Shown here in pieces: positions 23,383 to 34,390 of a stretch of 64,000 nt of DNA. The stretch lies in the NCBI GenBank assembly GCA_030015575.1, contig JASDDO010000014.1, positions 166,565,911 to 166,629,910 of the forward strand, in the 5' to 3' direction. Source of the stretch: Agapanthus africanus. Lineage: Eukaryota; Streptophyta; Magnoliopsida; Asparagales; Amaryllidaceae. Each line of letters opens with the position of its first letter. The first letter of the stretch is position 1. The position numbers were made by a program, and so were the translations under genes. The notes under the pieces were generated by a model, which was not told where the DNA came from, did not search any database, and saw only the letters and a list, made by a program, of their open reading frames with translations.

Positions 23383-23802
23383 TTGAATTAGAGTCCTTTC
23401 CTTTTGTTTATAGTCTTCAAGGGAATCGATATATTTTTGAATGGTCGATCTCCCTGCAGACTCCTTTTCGCGTCGAGCTGCACTTTTCTTCTTCTTGAGC
23501 TTTTTGGATTTTGAGCCTGATTGAGCCGAATTGGCAGTTGGAATGGTGGGCTTCTTCTGCCCTTCCCATTATATTCTGGGCTCTTTCCGAAGTAACTTTA
23601 GCATCTTCTTCGTCTTATTAGATATGTGCATACTCCACGGAGGCTGCGGTGAGTCAGTTTCGTTTCTCAGGGCAGCGGGTTCAGCTGTCTGCTCGCAGAA
23701 GGCTTCAGCTTCTGTCTGTATAAAGTCGGTGGTTGCAACTTGATTGTTCACCAACACACTCTTGGATAGCTTGATCTCTCCAGCCTTGTACTGCTTCTCG
23801 AC

Positions 23803-25015
23803 CTAGTCTTTGAAGATATAGCAATTCTCGATCGCATGGCTTACTACTCGGTGGTACGAGCAATACAGGGGATTGTCGGTCATTTTTGCTTCGTGGGGTC
23901 TCTTCGACTCCGGCAATTGTAGACCATTGTCCAACGCATCTTTGAATATCTTGCGGACCTTGTCCCTTTTGAAAGAGTAAACCTTGTTCTTTTTCTCCTC
24001 TAGAGAAGGCCCTTCTCCTCCCAGCAATGGCTTTCGAGACCGGTTGGTTTTGGAATCGTCTGCCTTTCGCTTGTCTTCATTGTCGGGCGCATTGAAGACG
24101 TTGGTACTGCTGGAATTCCCGCTTCTACGGTTTCGTCCCTCTTGCTTTTCCAAGTCTTGTCTCTCGGTGAGTCTGGGGTAGACTCTTGCTTCGAGCGTTC
24201 CAGCATTTGGACTTTCTTGGTTAGCTCCTGAAACGTCTTGAGGCCTGCTGTACACAAGAATAGTACCATCCAATTGCTGAGGTTCCCAATGAGAAGTCTG
24301 ACGGACTGGTCCTGCTCCACCGGCGGTTCGCACTTGACCGTGAGATTACGCTATCGGGCGATAAAGTCGGTGTTGCTTTCATTCTTCCCTGGCTTGGTCC
24401 TCACAAGGTCAGCAATGGAGATTTTATCACTGACACTCATGAACCTTTGCCGAAACAGAAACTCCATTTGGGCAAAGGTAATGACGGACCCGTATGGTAT
24501 ACTCGTGTACCGGTCGAAAGCTACACCGGTCAGGCTATTGACAAACTGACGAAGAAGGAGCGCGTCATTGCCCCCTGTGTTTCCGCACGATACTTTAAAG
24601 TGGGCAACGTGCTGATTTGTGTTTCTTGTCCCGTCAAATCTTCCGAACTTAGGAATGACGTAGCCACTCGGGAACTCGATCAGATCGTACTGTGCGGGAT
24701 ACGGCCGCCTACTATTGTTGATTTCTTTCTGAGCTTCGGCTTCGGCTACCAATGTTCTAACCTTGCTAGTGACCAAATCTATTATCTGATCTTGTGTTAG
24801 CGGGATAGTGCTATTTGGGGCCAAGGCGTCCCCAGAAGTGGAATGTGGCTGGCTTTCGTGCGGATCACCCAATCTTGGACCCAAGGCGACATGCATCGGT
24901 TGCTTTGGGTTGCCATCGCCCGGCTCATGAGTAGAGACATGTGCTTGATTAGAAGGCGCTCGAGCAACATAACAACATTCGTCAGGTCATCGATTTTGGA
25001 GTAAAGCTTGGCCAT
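23803..25015 (-). pseudogene. gag: Element D gag, broken into four frames
   Basis: Starts probably at the ATG 25015 (KLYSKIDDLTNVV), shifts near 24960 into the frame 24896-24351 with the capsid signature FPSGYVIPKFGRFDGT, FVNSLTGVAFDRYTS and FRQRFMS, stops at 24351-24353 where Trp is expected (FIAR then TAG), continues with QDQSVRLLIGNLSNWMV and shifts again near 24200. The last piece (to 23803) ends with YCSYHRVVSHAIENCYIFKD, the Cys/His nucleic-acid-binding motif of Tat gag. The order of parts is normal, so only small lesions separate it from a working gene. Confidence 0.8.
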
Positions 25016-25696
25016 TTATTTATCTTTGCTCCTGAGCTGTTTTCGAAGCCCTTGAAGCATCTCTTGCTCTGCGGTTCTAGGGTGGAAAGTTAGTTATTCC
25101 TCACTGTCTGAGCTTGACTCTACATGGACTGAGGGGTCTATCTGCCTATCAGCCTCATTGAGAGGGTTTTCCTCATCCAATGGAGGCGGCTGATCTTAGG
25201 AAGCGGTAACCACATTCAAGCCAGATTGGGCTTGGGATGTGGTGGCCCCATCCTTGCTTTTGCTGCACATGTTGTCGTTGGAACGCCCGTCGGCCATATA
25301 GACCGTATGGATAACATATCCCACTGTCTTTTTATTACCAGTAGCTGATTTCACGGATCGCTGTCACGGCCCTCATGTTTCGGCAACGGGCAATCGACTG
25401 AAAGCGGTTGGCCTGACCGGGTTCTTGAATAATGCTGGCGCTTCTTTTCTGGGTTTGCCCTGCTGCTTTCGCGCGGCACAGAGCGCCTGATAGACACTTG
25501 AAGAGATAGTGTCATGCTTTCTCTGACGGGGCTAGGACACGTCTTTTTGCAACATCGTTCGGACCGCCGTCTTCTTAATTCTGACGGTCATGGCGTTTTT
25601 CTGAACCCACTTCAGAGGTTCGAAAGAATTGCTGACTTTTACGGTCGACTCAGCCGTCGTCGCAGAGTAACCCTACTCTTGGAAACTCACAAGATT
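25016..25696 (-). other. Spacer between D ORF1 and gag
   Basis: About 680 bp. Short frames exist on both strands but none carries a domain. Acidic words and a CATTGAG repeat occur, otherwise I see nothing. Confidence 0.5.
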
Positions 25697-26245
25697 CTAT
25701 ATGGCCGAAGTCCTGGCCCTCTTGTTGGCTCGATACTTGAGCCGCTTCTGCCATAACTTTTCTATTTTAAGCACTTGGCAGACTTCGGCTCTTCGCGAAG
25801 ACGCCGTAGACCGATTGACAGAGAGGCCAGAGAAGATTCCCGTTCGTGCGATTGTCAAGGGCACCATCTGAGCTTGCTGGAGCTGCTTTGTGGCCCCATT
25901 GGTGTTGACGGCCTTTCCCCCAGTTGGAACAGTGGAGAGTCGTTCGAATACAGATTTGCATTTGGGGTGGGATGCTTTGGCGACCACAACCTTTAGCCTC
26001 CTGCCCATTGAGGTCGGTTTGGCCTCTTGGTTTGTCGTGACCTCCGCCAGATGAGCGCTTCCAGCAGGGTAGATGATGACGGAACCAAATTGACCGGGTG
26101 GCTCCTCCCATTGCCGGCTGAGACTGGCAGGGAGAACCACGCGGGCATTGATCTTGACCACGTACGAGATCGGGGTCGCGTCGGCGGCTGAATTTATCTT
26201 AGAAGACATCGTCGTTGAAAGTTGATTGCTGCACGGAAAAAACAT
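25697..26245 (-). CDS. Element D ORF1, function unknown
   Basis: A 182-codon frame that starts 101 bp inside the 5' LTR-PBS junction. Extra ORFs upstream of gag are known in Ogre-type Tat elements, so position and direction support a real, if decayed, ORF1. The protein has no recognisable domain: a mixed N-terminal half with AARVVLPASLSRQWEEPPG-like hydrophobic words and a basic C-terminal tail rich in Lys and Arg (EKLWQKRLKYRANKRARTS). It may be truncated. The alternative is a chance frame in the leader. Confidence 0.4.
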   Translation of the reverse strand: MFFPCSNQLSTTMSSKINSAADATPISYVVKINARVVLPASLSRQWEEPPGQFGSVIIYPAGSAHLAEVTTNQEAKPTSMGRRLKVVVAKASHPKCKSVFERLSTVPTGGKAVNTNGATKQLQQAQMVPLTIARTGIFSGLSVNRSTASSRRAEVCQVLKIEKLWQKRLKYRANKRARTSAI

Positions 26246-26322
26246 TATTTCAGTACAAACATCGGCATATATGTTAAATGAGTTCGCATGAACACTTGAC
26301 CCGAGATATGGGAGGAGAAAAA

Positions 26323-26341
26323 GGTCCCACCAGGCGTGCCA
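26323..26341 (-). promoter_or_regulatory. Candidate primer binding site of element D
   Basis: Minus strand TGGCACGCCTGGTGGGACC begins five bases inside the inner end of the 5' LTR (26347). It starts TGG as any tRNA 3' CCA primer site must. I do not assign the tRNA with certainty. Confidence 0.7.
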
Positions 26342-26346
26342 GAATC

Positions 26347-26871
26347 TGTAGGGTGTTTTTCGTCACCCCATTGAGATGGGAATACGCGTCGCTTGTCAGG
26401 CATACTACAGATTCCCCCTTGCCTAAGGTAGGCGGGGGTTTATTGATTTTTGGGATCCGAATCTTCGGCAGCCATGGACTAAGCTGCCGTTAATTACCCC
26501 TCGCCTTTGGAGCGAAGGAACCTCCGATTGACTGGTCAAATTGGTCATGCGAACTCAATGTACAGTGTGCGTGTATTGTGTTTTGAAAGGGGGTTTTGGA
26601 TATATCGAGGGCCTCGCAGTGTTTACGGGGGTCCCGCTACCCGGATAGCAGGCTGGGGGGTCAAGGGGGCTAGTATCCCCCTTGCGAGGTGCGGGGCAGC
26701 GCCCCGTTAGAAAAATTTTCCTAACGGGGGACGTGTTTCTGGTGTGGAGTGCGCGAAAAATGAAGGGTGAGGAGCGTCTTAAAAACACGTGCATGGCACG
26801 TGGGTGCTGGGCACCCACGGGTCACGTGCTTGGTGCATGGGCGCTTGGCGCCCGCGGATCACATACCTGGT
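26347..26871 (-). mobile_element. Element D 5' LTR, first part (broken by C)
   Basis: Begins TGTAGGGTGTTTTTCGTC and matches 4761-5090. It has about 130 bp not found in the left LTR (near 26587-26710), ending in GCCCCGTTAG. G-box cores CACGTG lie near 26787, 26799 and 26822 at the start of the GC-rich array. The last five bases CTGGT pair with CTGGC after C. Confidence 0.9.
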
Positions 26872-29676
26872 TGTAACAACTCCAATTTCAAAGTACATAA
26901 AATTGTTTAAAAGTTAATGTACAATTGGGGTATTTACAATTCCTGTGAATGCTATAAGAATTTGTTTTGCTTTAGAACAGCAAGAAGGGGCTTGTAGCTC
27001 ATTGGTAAGAGCTTACACTGCTGATACATAGTACCCGAGTTCAAATCCCATCAGCCGCATTAAATTTTTATTAAAATTTCTTTTAATCTTTTTAGAAACC
27101 CAAGAGTTTGCACGTGCACTACATGTAAACTGAAGAGACACAGAATATTTAAACATGTGCACTGAAGAAAACCAAGCGACATGACACGTGGCACCAAAAC
27201 CCACCCCCCTCCGTCGATGTTGGCCCGGCGAAAAGCTCCATTTGGCCGGTACCACCGGGCCAACCGTGGCTAAAGCCCCCCAAACTTTAACCTTTGCAAC
27301 CCCTCGCCTACCCCACTAACCCCATATTGCTTGTTTACTCTGAATTTATCCAGAGTGCAATAAAATGCCATTTAAATCCAATTTTAATGCATATTTTAAA
27401 TGCATTCTAAACCCTAATTTTTCCTATAAATACCACACCTCATTTCACCCCTCCTCACTCACAATTCCCTGCCAAAACTCTCAAAAACTTTCAAGTCCTA
27501 ATTGTGTACAAGTGGAGTTAGCGAAGGGCGAAACTCCGACGAAGTTCCGGCGACTATCCAAGGAAATTCCGACGTCTAAACGACGTCCCGACGCTTCCCA
27601 ATCCTTCTCCTATCTCTCCCCTCTCATTAAAGCCAGTAATTCCCATCTTCCCCCTCTCATCTTCTATTCTAAAAACTTCAATTTCTAAAACCGGACGGAA
27701 GCGGAGTTAATCCGACTTCCGATTTGGTTTTTCTTCAAAACTCAACTTTTCTTAATCAAGAAAATACCAAACTTTCATATCATGTTCAATAAACATTAAT
27801 AAACATATTAAACAAGTTTCACATCAAAATAATTCATATTGCAATTTTTATCGCAGTTTTACAGTAAAATACCACATACTTTAGTTTCCGACATAAACAA
27901 CATATTACCTTAAGATAGTTCACGAGGTAATAACCTACCTCATCACAACACACATCTCTATCATAGCACAATGAAGTTTTGGGAATTTATTCTTGGGATA
28001 AAACGACTTTGCAAATAAATGCCATCAACTTATAAAACCATTTCTATAGAAAGATGTATTAAACATTTCCATGCAATTACACCTCTACAACCCACTTTTG
28101 GGGACCCCGTTTGGGATGGTGTAGATTATCGCACATCCTCGGGCCTAGTAGGGCGAGATGCAGGCCTTCGAAAGGAGCATTCGCTCTCGATGGAATTTTT
28201 ATGCATTTTTCTTTAGAAAATGAGATTTCTACAAGAAAATAAATAAATTATTTTCATTAAATATATATATCTATTATCAAAATGTCTATTTTAATTATAT
28301 AAATATTCTAAGTTTTCTAAATCAAAAGAATCACTATTACATGAAAATACCATACAAATACTACACAATTCCAATATTTTAATAAAATACCATATATTAT
28401 GAAATTAGGTTCTACTCACTAGAAATTTCACATCTATAAAATATACATCTATGAAAACCCTAAAGACGATAATTAAATACTTGAGGTGTATTTTGAAATT
28501 ATGCCAAAACTATTTTTACATAAAACCCCCTCAAGTTATACTAAATTACAATAAGGACCCTAGTAAACATAGGTTTAAGCGAGACCAGTCTCTTGAGCCT
28601 CAGGGAGCCAGAGATATAGGTTCTTACCAATTTAAGATAGACAATCTAGCAAACGGTGTTATCAACATGGTAATTGTCTTGGAAAAAGACACAAATCATG
28701 TCGTCCATGTGCAGCAGTTACCGATAACAACAAAATTAAATTCAGGATTTCAAGTACTTTTTAAAGTGTATGACTCAGACTGAGTCTCAATCTGATCAAT
28801 CTGACTTGAATTTGATTCAAGCATATAACTACAATACAACATGAATCTATGAATCCGTCTATTCAATCTATATCAATCTATCTTGACTGAACCGAACCAA
28901 ACCATGGATATATTCCGTTTACATGACTCTCTATTTATATCCATTCCATTTACTGATATCATGGTTTCAACAAGTCATCCATCTATATAACAAACAATAC
29001 AAACAATACAATTAAGACATCGTGGGGTTTATAAGGGGTAGATTGGTACGGAAAGTGTTAAAAGTGATACGAGACTATAACCATAATACACCTAACCTGA
29101 ATCTCCATTGTCGTTGTACCGTGGCTGAACGGTTCATTGTGCTCCGTATACCTTAGTCTCCGGAATAGTGGGACTCCTCTCGTATACACTGGCATTTTCT
29201 GTACCAAGCTACAAACAACAGCGTTAACAATATAATACAACTTTAAAAGTTACATTCTCCTCCTGTCTATTCTGTCTCCACCTATTCTTTGGGACTTACC
29301 GAGCGATTTTTCGCGGACGACATTCCTTTTATTCTTTCTGTAGAATGTTGTCAGGTGGATCGGACCTTCTGGAGACAGAACCCACCAGCGAGGACTTGGA
29401 TCAGATAGCCTTCGACCCAGAGCTCTAGTTTTCTTGTATATATTTTCATTTCTGTTATGCCACTGTTTAGGCATCGCTTTCATTCCATGTATTTACATTT
29501 CTACTGTATTGTAAAAAGAATGTTTAATAAATAAAGTTGATGTTCATTTACATCTTGTCTCTTGTGTACATTTCATTTTATATTGCTTAGATACGCTTAG
29601 TGTGTTTAATTCTGAGTAAATACGTAGCGGGCCTCGCCACGTCCCTACCCCATATATTGGGAAGCAGGGCGTGACA
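26872..29676 (+). mobile_element. Element C: solo LTR of the A family, plus orientation
   Basis: Ends TGTAACAACTCC and AGGGCGTGACA; 2805 bp; no interior, so an LTR-LTR recombination product. Flanks CTGGT (26867-26871) and CTGGC (29677-29681) fit a target duplication with one change. It is the inverted relative of 4-3246, shorter and clearly diverged. It sits in the GC-rich array of the D right LTR, whose halves continue on both sides. Short frames inside have no domain. Confidence 0.88.
26987..27059 (+). other. tRNA-like pol III module (A box and B box) in LTR C
   Basis: A box TAGCTCATTGG at 26995-27005 within a good D-arm (GCTC..GAGC), and B box GAGTTCAAATCCC at 27037-27049. Same spacing as in LTR A. 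The acceptor and T stems do not close, and no clear anticodon loop with a five-pair stem is formed, so it is not a working tRNA. It lies about 115 bp from the LTR start in coding sense. Confidence 0.65.
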
Positions 29677-30760
29677 CTGGCGCGTGGGCGCTAGGCGCCC
29701 GCGGGTCACGTGCCAGGCGCGTGGACGCTGGGCGCCCACGGGTCACGTGCGCAGCACGCGGCCGCTGGGCGCCAGTGGGTCACATGAGCTGCACGCAAGA
29801 GGCTGGGTGCCAGCGGGTCATGTGAGCTGGGCGCCAGCAGGTCGCGTGAGGCGCATGTGGGCATTTAGCGTCCGCGGATCACGTGCCCTGCATGCGACCG
29901 CTGGGCGCCCGCAGATTACGTGCGCTGCACGCAACCGCCGGAACACCAGCGGGAAAAGGGGTTAGCCCCTGTGTTAGGAGTTGAACTCCCAAGGGGGCTT
30001 TGGAGTTGAACTCCTAACATGGATTATGTATAGATTTGGAGTTAAACTCCTAAAAAGGGGGTTGATTTATGGAGTTAAACTCCAACAGATCTTGAATGGA
30101 GTTAAACTCCTCGAAATCTTTGGATCTTTTTTTGAGCCTTGGATCCTCCTGGAATGGGATTTTTGGAGATGGGTATCCTTCTTCTTCCTCTCTGTTGGCT
30201 GGATCTTGGGGGAAAAGGGGGAGGTGAGACTTAAAATCTCTCCTTTTAGGGATTTGATGGCAGATCCAAGATCCCCTTCAAGAGTTTTATGGTGAAAAAC
30301 TATTTATTTTTGAAAAATGAAGGGTTAAACTCTTGATTTAATTCAAAAGAAAAGAAGAAGGTTTAGAACCTTGAGGTAGGAGGAGAAGGTACAAACCCCA
30401 GTTTTTTTGGAGAGAGAAAAAGGTTATATTGATTTTTTCATCATGTTGCCTTTATAGACTACACACTTTACATATAACCCCTTGGGCTTTGCCAAATGGC
30501 ACTTAAGCCACCCCATGCCTTATGTGCTCATCTCTTTTTGCACATAAGCCATGGGGTTTACAAAATTTTGGCTTTTTTTTTATTTTACATACATTTATTT
30601 CTATGCATATATATAAGAAAAAGAATTACATTAAACCAATTTATGGCTTCATTCCTTTTGTCATGGGGTCGGTCCCATTGACCTAGGCTTGGGCCCACTT
30701 GGCTTGGGGTCGACCCTGGGTTTTTACTTGGTCAACTGGGGTGTAATTTTGACCCCAACA
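29677..30760 (-). mobile_element. Element D 5' LTR, second part
   Basis: Continues the GC-rich array (G-box words near 29708, 29743 and 29879), then the GGAGTT(A/G)AACTCC palindromes from about 29969, then the same tail as 15977-16506. Ends CCCCAACA and is followed by the AGAAT duplication. Confidence 0.9.
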
Positions 30761-32460
30761 AGAATATATTTTCTTTTTTTTAACAAGATTAGGGAAATAT
30801 TATACCATATATAGAATTTAATTATGTTAAACGGTAATTTTTAATCACCACTAGATCTTTGATCCAACAGCTCTCTGTTTAATAGAGAATATCTTTCTCA
30901 TTTAGAAAGATCAAGGAGATATTTTCCCCTAAAAGAATTTAATTCTATCATTTGATGGGTTTTTAATCACCATTGGTTCTTTGATATAACGGCTCTCTGT
31001 TTAACAGAGAATATCTTTCATTTTAGAAAGACCCGGGGAAATATTCTCCCCAAATAGAATTTAATTCTATATAGAATTCAATTATATCCGAAGCTAGTGC
31101 TTCAGAAAGGTATTCTCACGTGTTTAAGATGTGACCCCAGTGTGGGTTTTAACCTGTTTATTTTTAGCGCTCATATGCGTTGCATATGTATGCTCATGTG
31201 TTTAACACATGAAGCTAATTTACCCTTTTAGTTACTTATTTTCAGCACTTATATGCTTCGCATATAAGCGCTCATGTGTTTAACACGTGAGGCCAGTTTG
31301 GTCTTTAGTTATTAATTCTCATCGCTTATATGCTTTGCATATAAGCACTCACGTGTTTAACACGTGAGGCCAAACTATGAGAATTCTTTTCTTCTTTCTT
31401 TTCTCCCCTTTTTTATAAGGGAATAAATTCCCCCCGATGTTGCTCTCACATGGTTTGTACATGAGTGCAACAGTGTCAATCTTACCACCGTTGGATCACC
31501 TAGAGGAGTGGGAAGTTGAACCGATCCCATCATGTCCTATAAATGTGGCCTTTGGCCCTGAAGTGACTATCGTTTCTTCATCTTCTTCATTGAGTTTCCT
31601 TTATTTGAGAATTAATTCTCATTCAGGGTTTAGATCTCTGCCCTCAAAATTCCTATGAACAAAGTCAACTCTGCCTCAATTTTTGGTAAGGACTATGAAC
31701 AAAGTTTTGCTCTTAACATTTTCTGGGTATTTTTTCAGATTTTAAACCCATCGTATTTGACAAAGCTTGGCTCTTTTCTTGAATCGATCTCTTGGAGATC
31801 TTAAAAAAACTGTTTTTATGTAGATCATGGATCTTGATGTCCATATCAATGATTTGAGTTAATAAACATTCTTGAGAATCTTCGATTCTCTCCTTAGGGT
31901 TTTACCCTATTGTCAATCTTGACATATGTGGTTTTCTAGAATTTGACTCTATTATTTAACCAATGAGTTTCCAACTATAGGGATTCCTGAGATTTAACCA
32001 ATGAGTTTCCAACTATATGATAAGCCAACTGTCATTTCTTTTTTACCTTTTTTTTTGCAGAGCTTAGCTCTGGTTTGATTTATTTTATTCCCTTTAATTT
32101 CCTCTTCCTATTATTGGATATTTTCCTTTTTTTTTAGGGTTTCAGGGTTTTAATACCTATTTCCCATATTTGAATTTTTTTTTAAAGAACCCGCCTTTCG
32201 GGGATATTTGGAGTTTTAACTCCACTGCTCATTTAATGAGAATCCTTTTTGATTCCTATAATGGGCACATGTTTCATTATTGATGAGCCGCCACTTTAAT
32301 TTCGTGGGGTCCACTAGCTTTGGAGTTAGTAGTTCCACCAAATGAACTCACATCCTTTTATTGATGGTTCTTTTGTCCTTTTTCGAGTACAACGGCCCCA
32401 CTTCCTTACTTTCCTTAAACTTGTTCAGAAGTTGCTTTCCCACAGTCACCATCAGATAAG
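30761..32460. repeat. Hairpin-rich tract of old sequence E, upstream of the PMD-like gene
   Basis: No gene is seen in these 1.7 kb. The tract is a chain of short inverted repeats with AT-rich loops, for example TCTCTGTTTAACAGAGA at 30994-31010, a 21 bp palindrome at 31248-31268 and again at 31325-31345, and CACGTGTTTAACACGTG at 31350-31366. Units of about 120 bp (aaagat..gaatttaattctat) repeat two to three times at 30800-31080 and again at 36070-36430. The phrase TTAACCAATGAGTTTCCAAC occurs at about 31957 and 31996. Confidence 0.7.
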
Positions 32461-32466
32461 GAAACA

Positions 32467-34380
32467 ATGGCTATGATTAGGAGACATGACAAGGACGAAA
32501 AGAGCCTTCTCTTATGGGGGATCTGGTACGGTCACATTATAAAGGGCCGTCGTAGCTTTACTTATGGAGTACCAACAGAACCCATCCGCTCAATTCAGTT
32601 CACAGAGCGTTCACGTACTGCTTATGCAATTGAGGCGGTTAACTGGACTCTGGAAGGCCAACTCGAGCCATCGACAATGGGATACCCAATCAACCCCTGG
32701 TGGCTATCGACATCTTGGGGCGTTGGATATACCAAGACGAGGCTCGACCCTGGGAGCAGGTCTATAAGATAGGCGTCGCCCCACGACATCCAGTAGACTA
32801 CTTTCCTTGGGCTCGATATATTCTCTCCTCTCAATGATCGCGGTTACAAAAAGTTAGACCGTACCGGCGGTGTATGCGTCACTATTCTACTACCATACTC
32901 CCCATGTCTAGTGGGTTAAGGCTTTTATAAACTGATGGAATCTCCCCATACATACGTTTCCATTAGGGGACCGAGAAGTTTCTATTTCACTGGAAAAGTT
33001 CCAAGAATTTTCCGGACTGCCGACTGCCAATCAAGGGAGAACATTACGAGGAGTTGCTACCTACAGATGAGTATGTTTTCGCCATGGTGCTAGTTATACG
33101 AGAAGGCCTAACAACTGAAAACGTTGTTCAACACAAGCATCCAGGTTTGATTAAGGCACTGAGCATTTATGAAAGCCTGTATGTGGCATCTGAAGGGCAG
33201 GGGGTCAGTTTCGAAGATTTCATCACCCGCTTCCTTCGTGGCGATGTTCTATCCAAGAAGGCTCCTAAATTTGCAAAGATCGAAAATCCCTTCAGCTTTG
33301 GCTTGGGTAAACTTCCAACCAATGCGGAAGATTTGCCACAGTTTTATATTCCCAGCACACCGACCATAGCTTTTGACGGGATCGCTACCCCTGACATAGA
33401 TGAGGAGACATTTTTTATAGGTTTCATCAATCTTTGGCGCAGTTGGTTCACGATGCCTATGCATCGACGCTTTATGAGGGCCTCCGTCTTCTACCCCGTG
33501 CACCGCATAGCCGAGTGAGCACGACTATAGCTATTGGCATTGCAGGGTTATCTCACTTGTATCATGGCTTAAGCACTGCTGCCAAGACTTCAAATCCAGG
33601 TGTAGACACCGTGAACTTTTCTCTCCATTGCATCACGTCCTGGATTGAGATACATGTGTTGGGCGCATTCGCTGTGCACCAGCAGCCCAGTTTCTATGAG
33701 TCTTATACTTGCCCATGAATCATGAGACTAGTTGATGCTTCTTCTCTCGATCCGACTCAGTTGGGGGCTCTGCGTGTACTGCTCAATCCGTACTCAAATG
33801 AGGGTGGTATGGTTTTTACTGATCGGATTCTTTCTGCGCCAATGGGGCCACTCGGCAGCTATTTGACTTGCTGAAGAATGAAGCACCGGCTTTGAAGCAC
33901 AAGGAGATCATGCACATGTACTCGATCAAGCCTGGATATTTGGTGTTTCGATTGAACGATGCCGCTCTATTCATGCGATATAATCCACACTGTTTTGATC
34001 AACCATTGGGTTATAACCAGGACGTACCCTTTGAGGCATTTTTGGTCGAGCCTGCTTCCTCGTTGGAGACTGCCCATAATGTTATTAATCATTTTATGCG
34101 TCTGAACACTGATTCTCTCTTCATGATTCCTGAGCCTGATTACATTTCGAGGCCTGTGGGACCTTTCAATGGCCGGTATCGTCATAGGGTAAGGCCGATT
34201 ATCATGGAGGAGTGACAGGTGCTTCTCGAGCATAGGGTCCCTGTTTACTGCCAAAACATAGACGAACTGGGATTGAACATCTTGCCTGAATTTAGGGACA
34301 GATGCTATTTGGACATATCCATCCATTTCTCCGAAGATACCAAGTTGATTTATGGCACCGTATATTGGAGGTTTGGATAG
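32467..34380 (+). pseudogene. Broken gene with plant-mobile-domain-like regions
   Basis: Four frames in a row on the plus strand look like one decayed protein: 32467-32772 (MAMIRRHDKDEKSLLLWG start), 33054-33518, 33434-33718 and 33720-34380. Landmarks that resemble the plant mobile domain (the PMD/aminotransferase-like family found in genes such as MAIN and in gypsy and Mutator elements): EETFFIGFINLWRSWFTM, a hydrophobic IAIGIAGLSHLYHGLS segment, and RYNPHCFDQPLGYNQDVP near the end. At least two shifts and several stops are present. The assignment rests on remembered family patterns only. It lies between two hairpin tracts of E. Confidence 0.45.
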
Positions 34381-34390
34381 ATGCGACCGT

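Larger units (their letters stand above)
4761..30760 (-). mobile_element. Element D: Tat/Ogre-like Ty3/gypsy retrotransposon, interrupted by B and C
   Basis: Outer ends are TGTAGGGTG (4761 and 26347) and CCCCAACA (16506 and 30760), flanked by a perfect 5 bp duplication AGAAT. Removing B (with its duplication) and C leaves about 12.7 kb. Order in coding sense (right to left): 5' LTR, PBS, ORF1, gag, protease, a linker, RT, RNase H, archaeal-type RNase H, integrase, repeat-rich 3' UTR, polypurine tract, 3' LTR. The extra RNase H and the tandem repeats in the 3' UTR are hallmarks of the Tat lineage (Ogre, Retand, Grande). All coding parts carry stops or shifts, so it is inactive. The two LTRs differ by insertions of over 100 bp, so it is older than B and G. 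Confidence 0.93.

Noticed and set aside
26987..27059. A true tRNA gene
   Set aside because: A and B boxes are good, but acceptor, anticodon and T stems do not pair.
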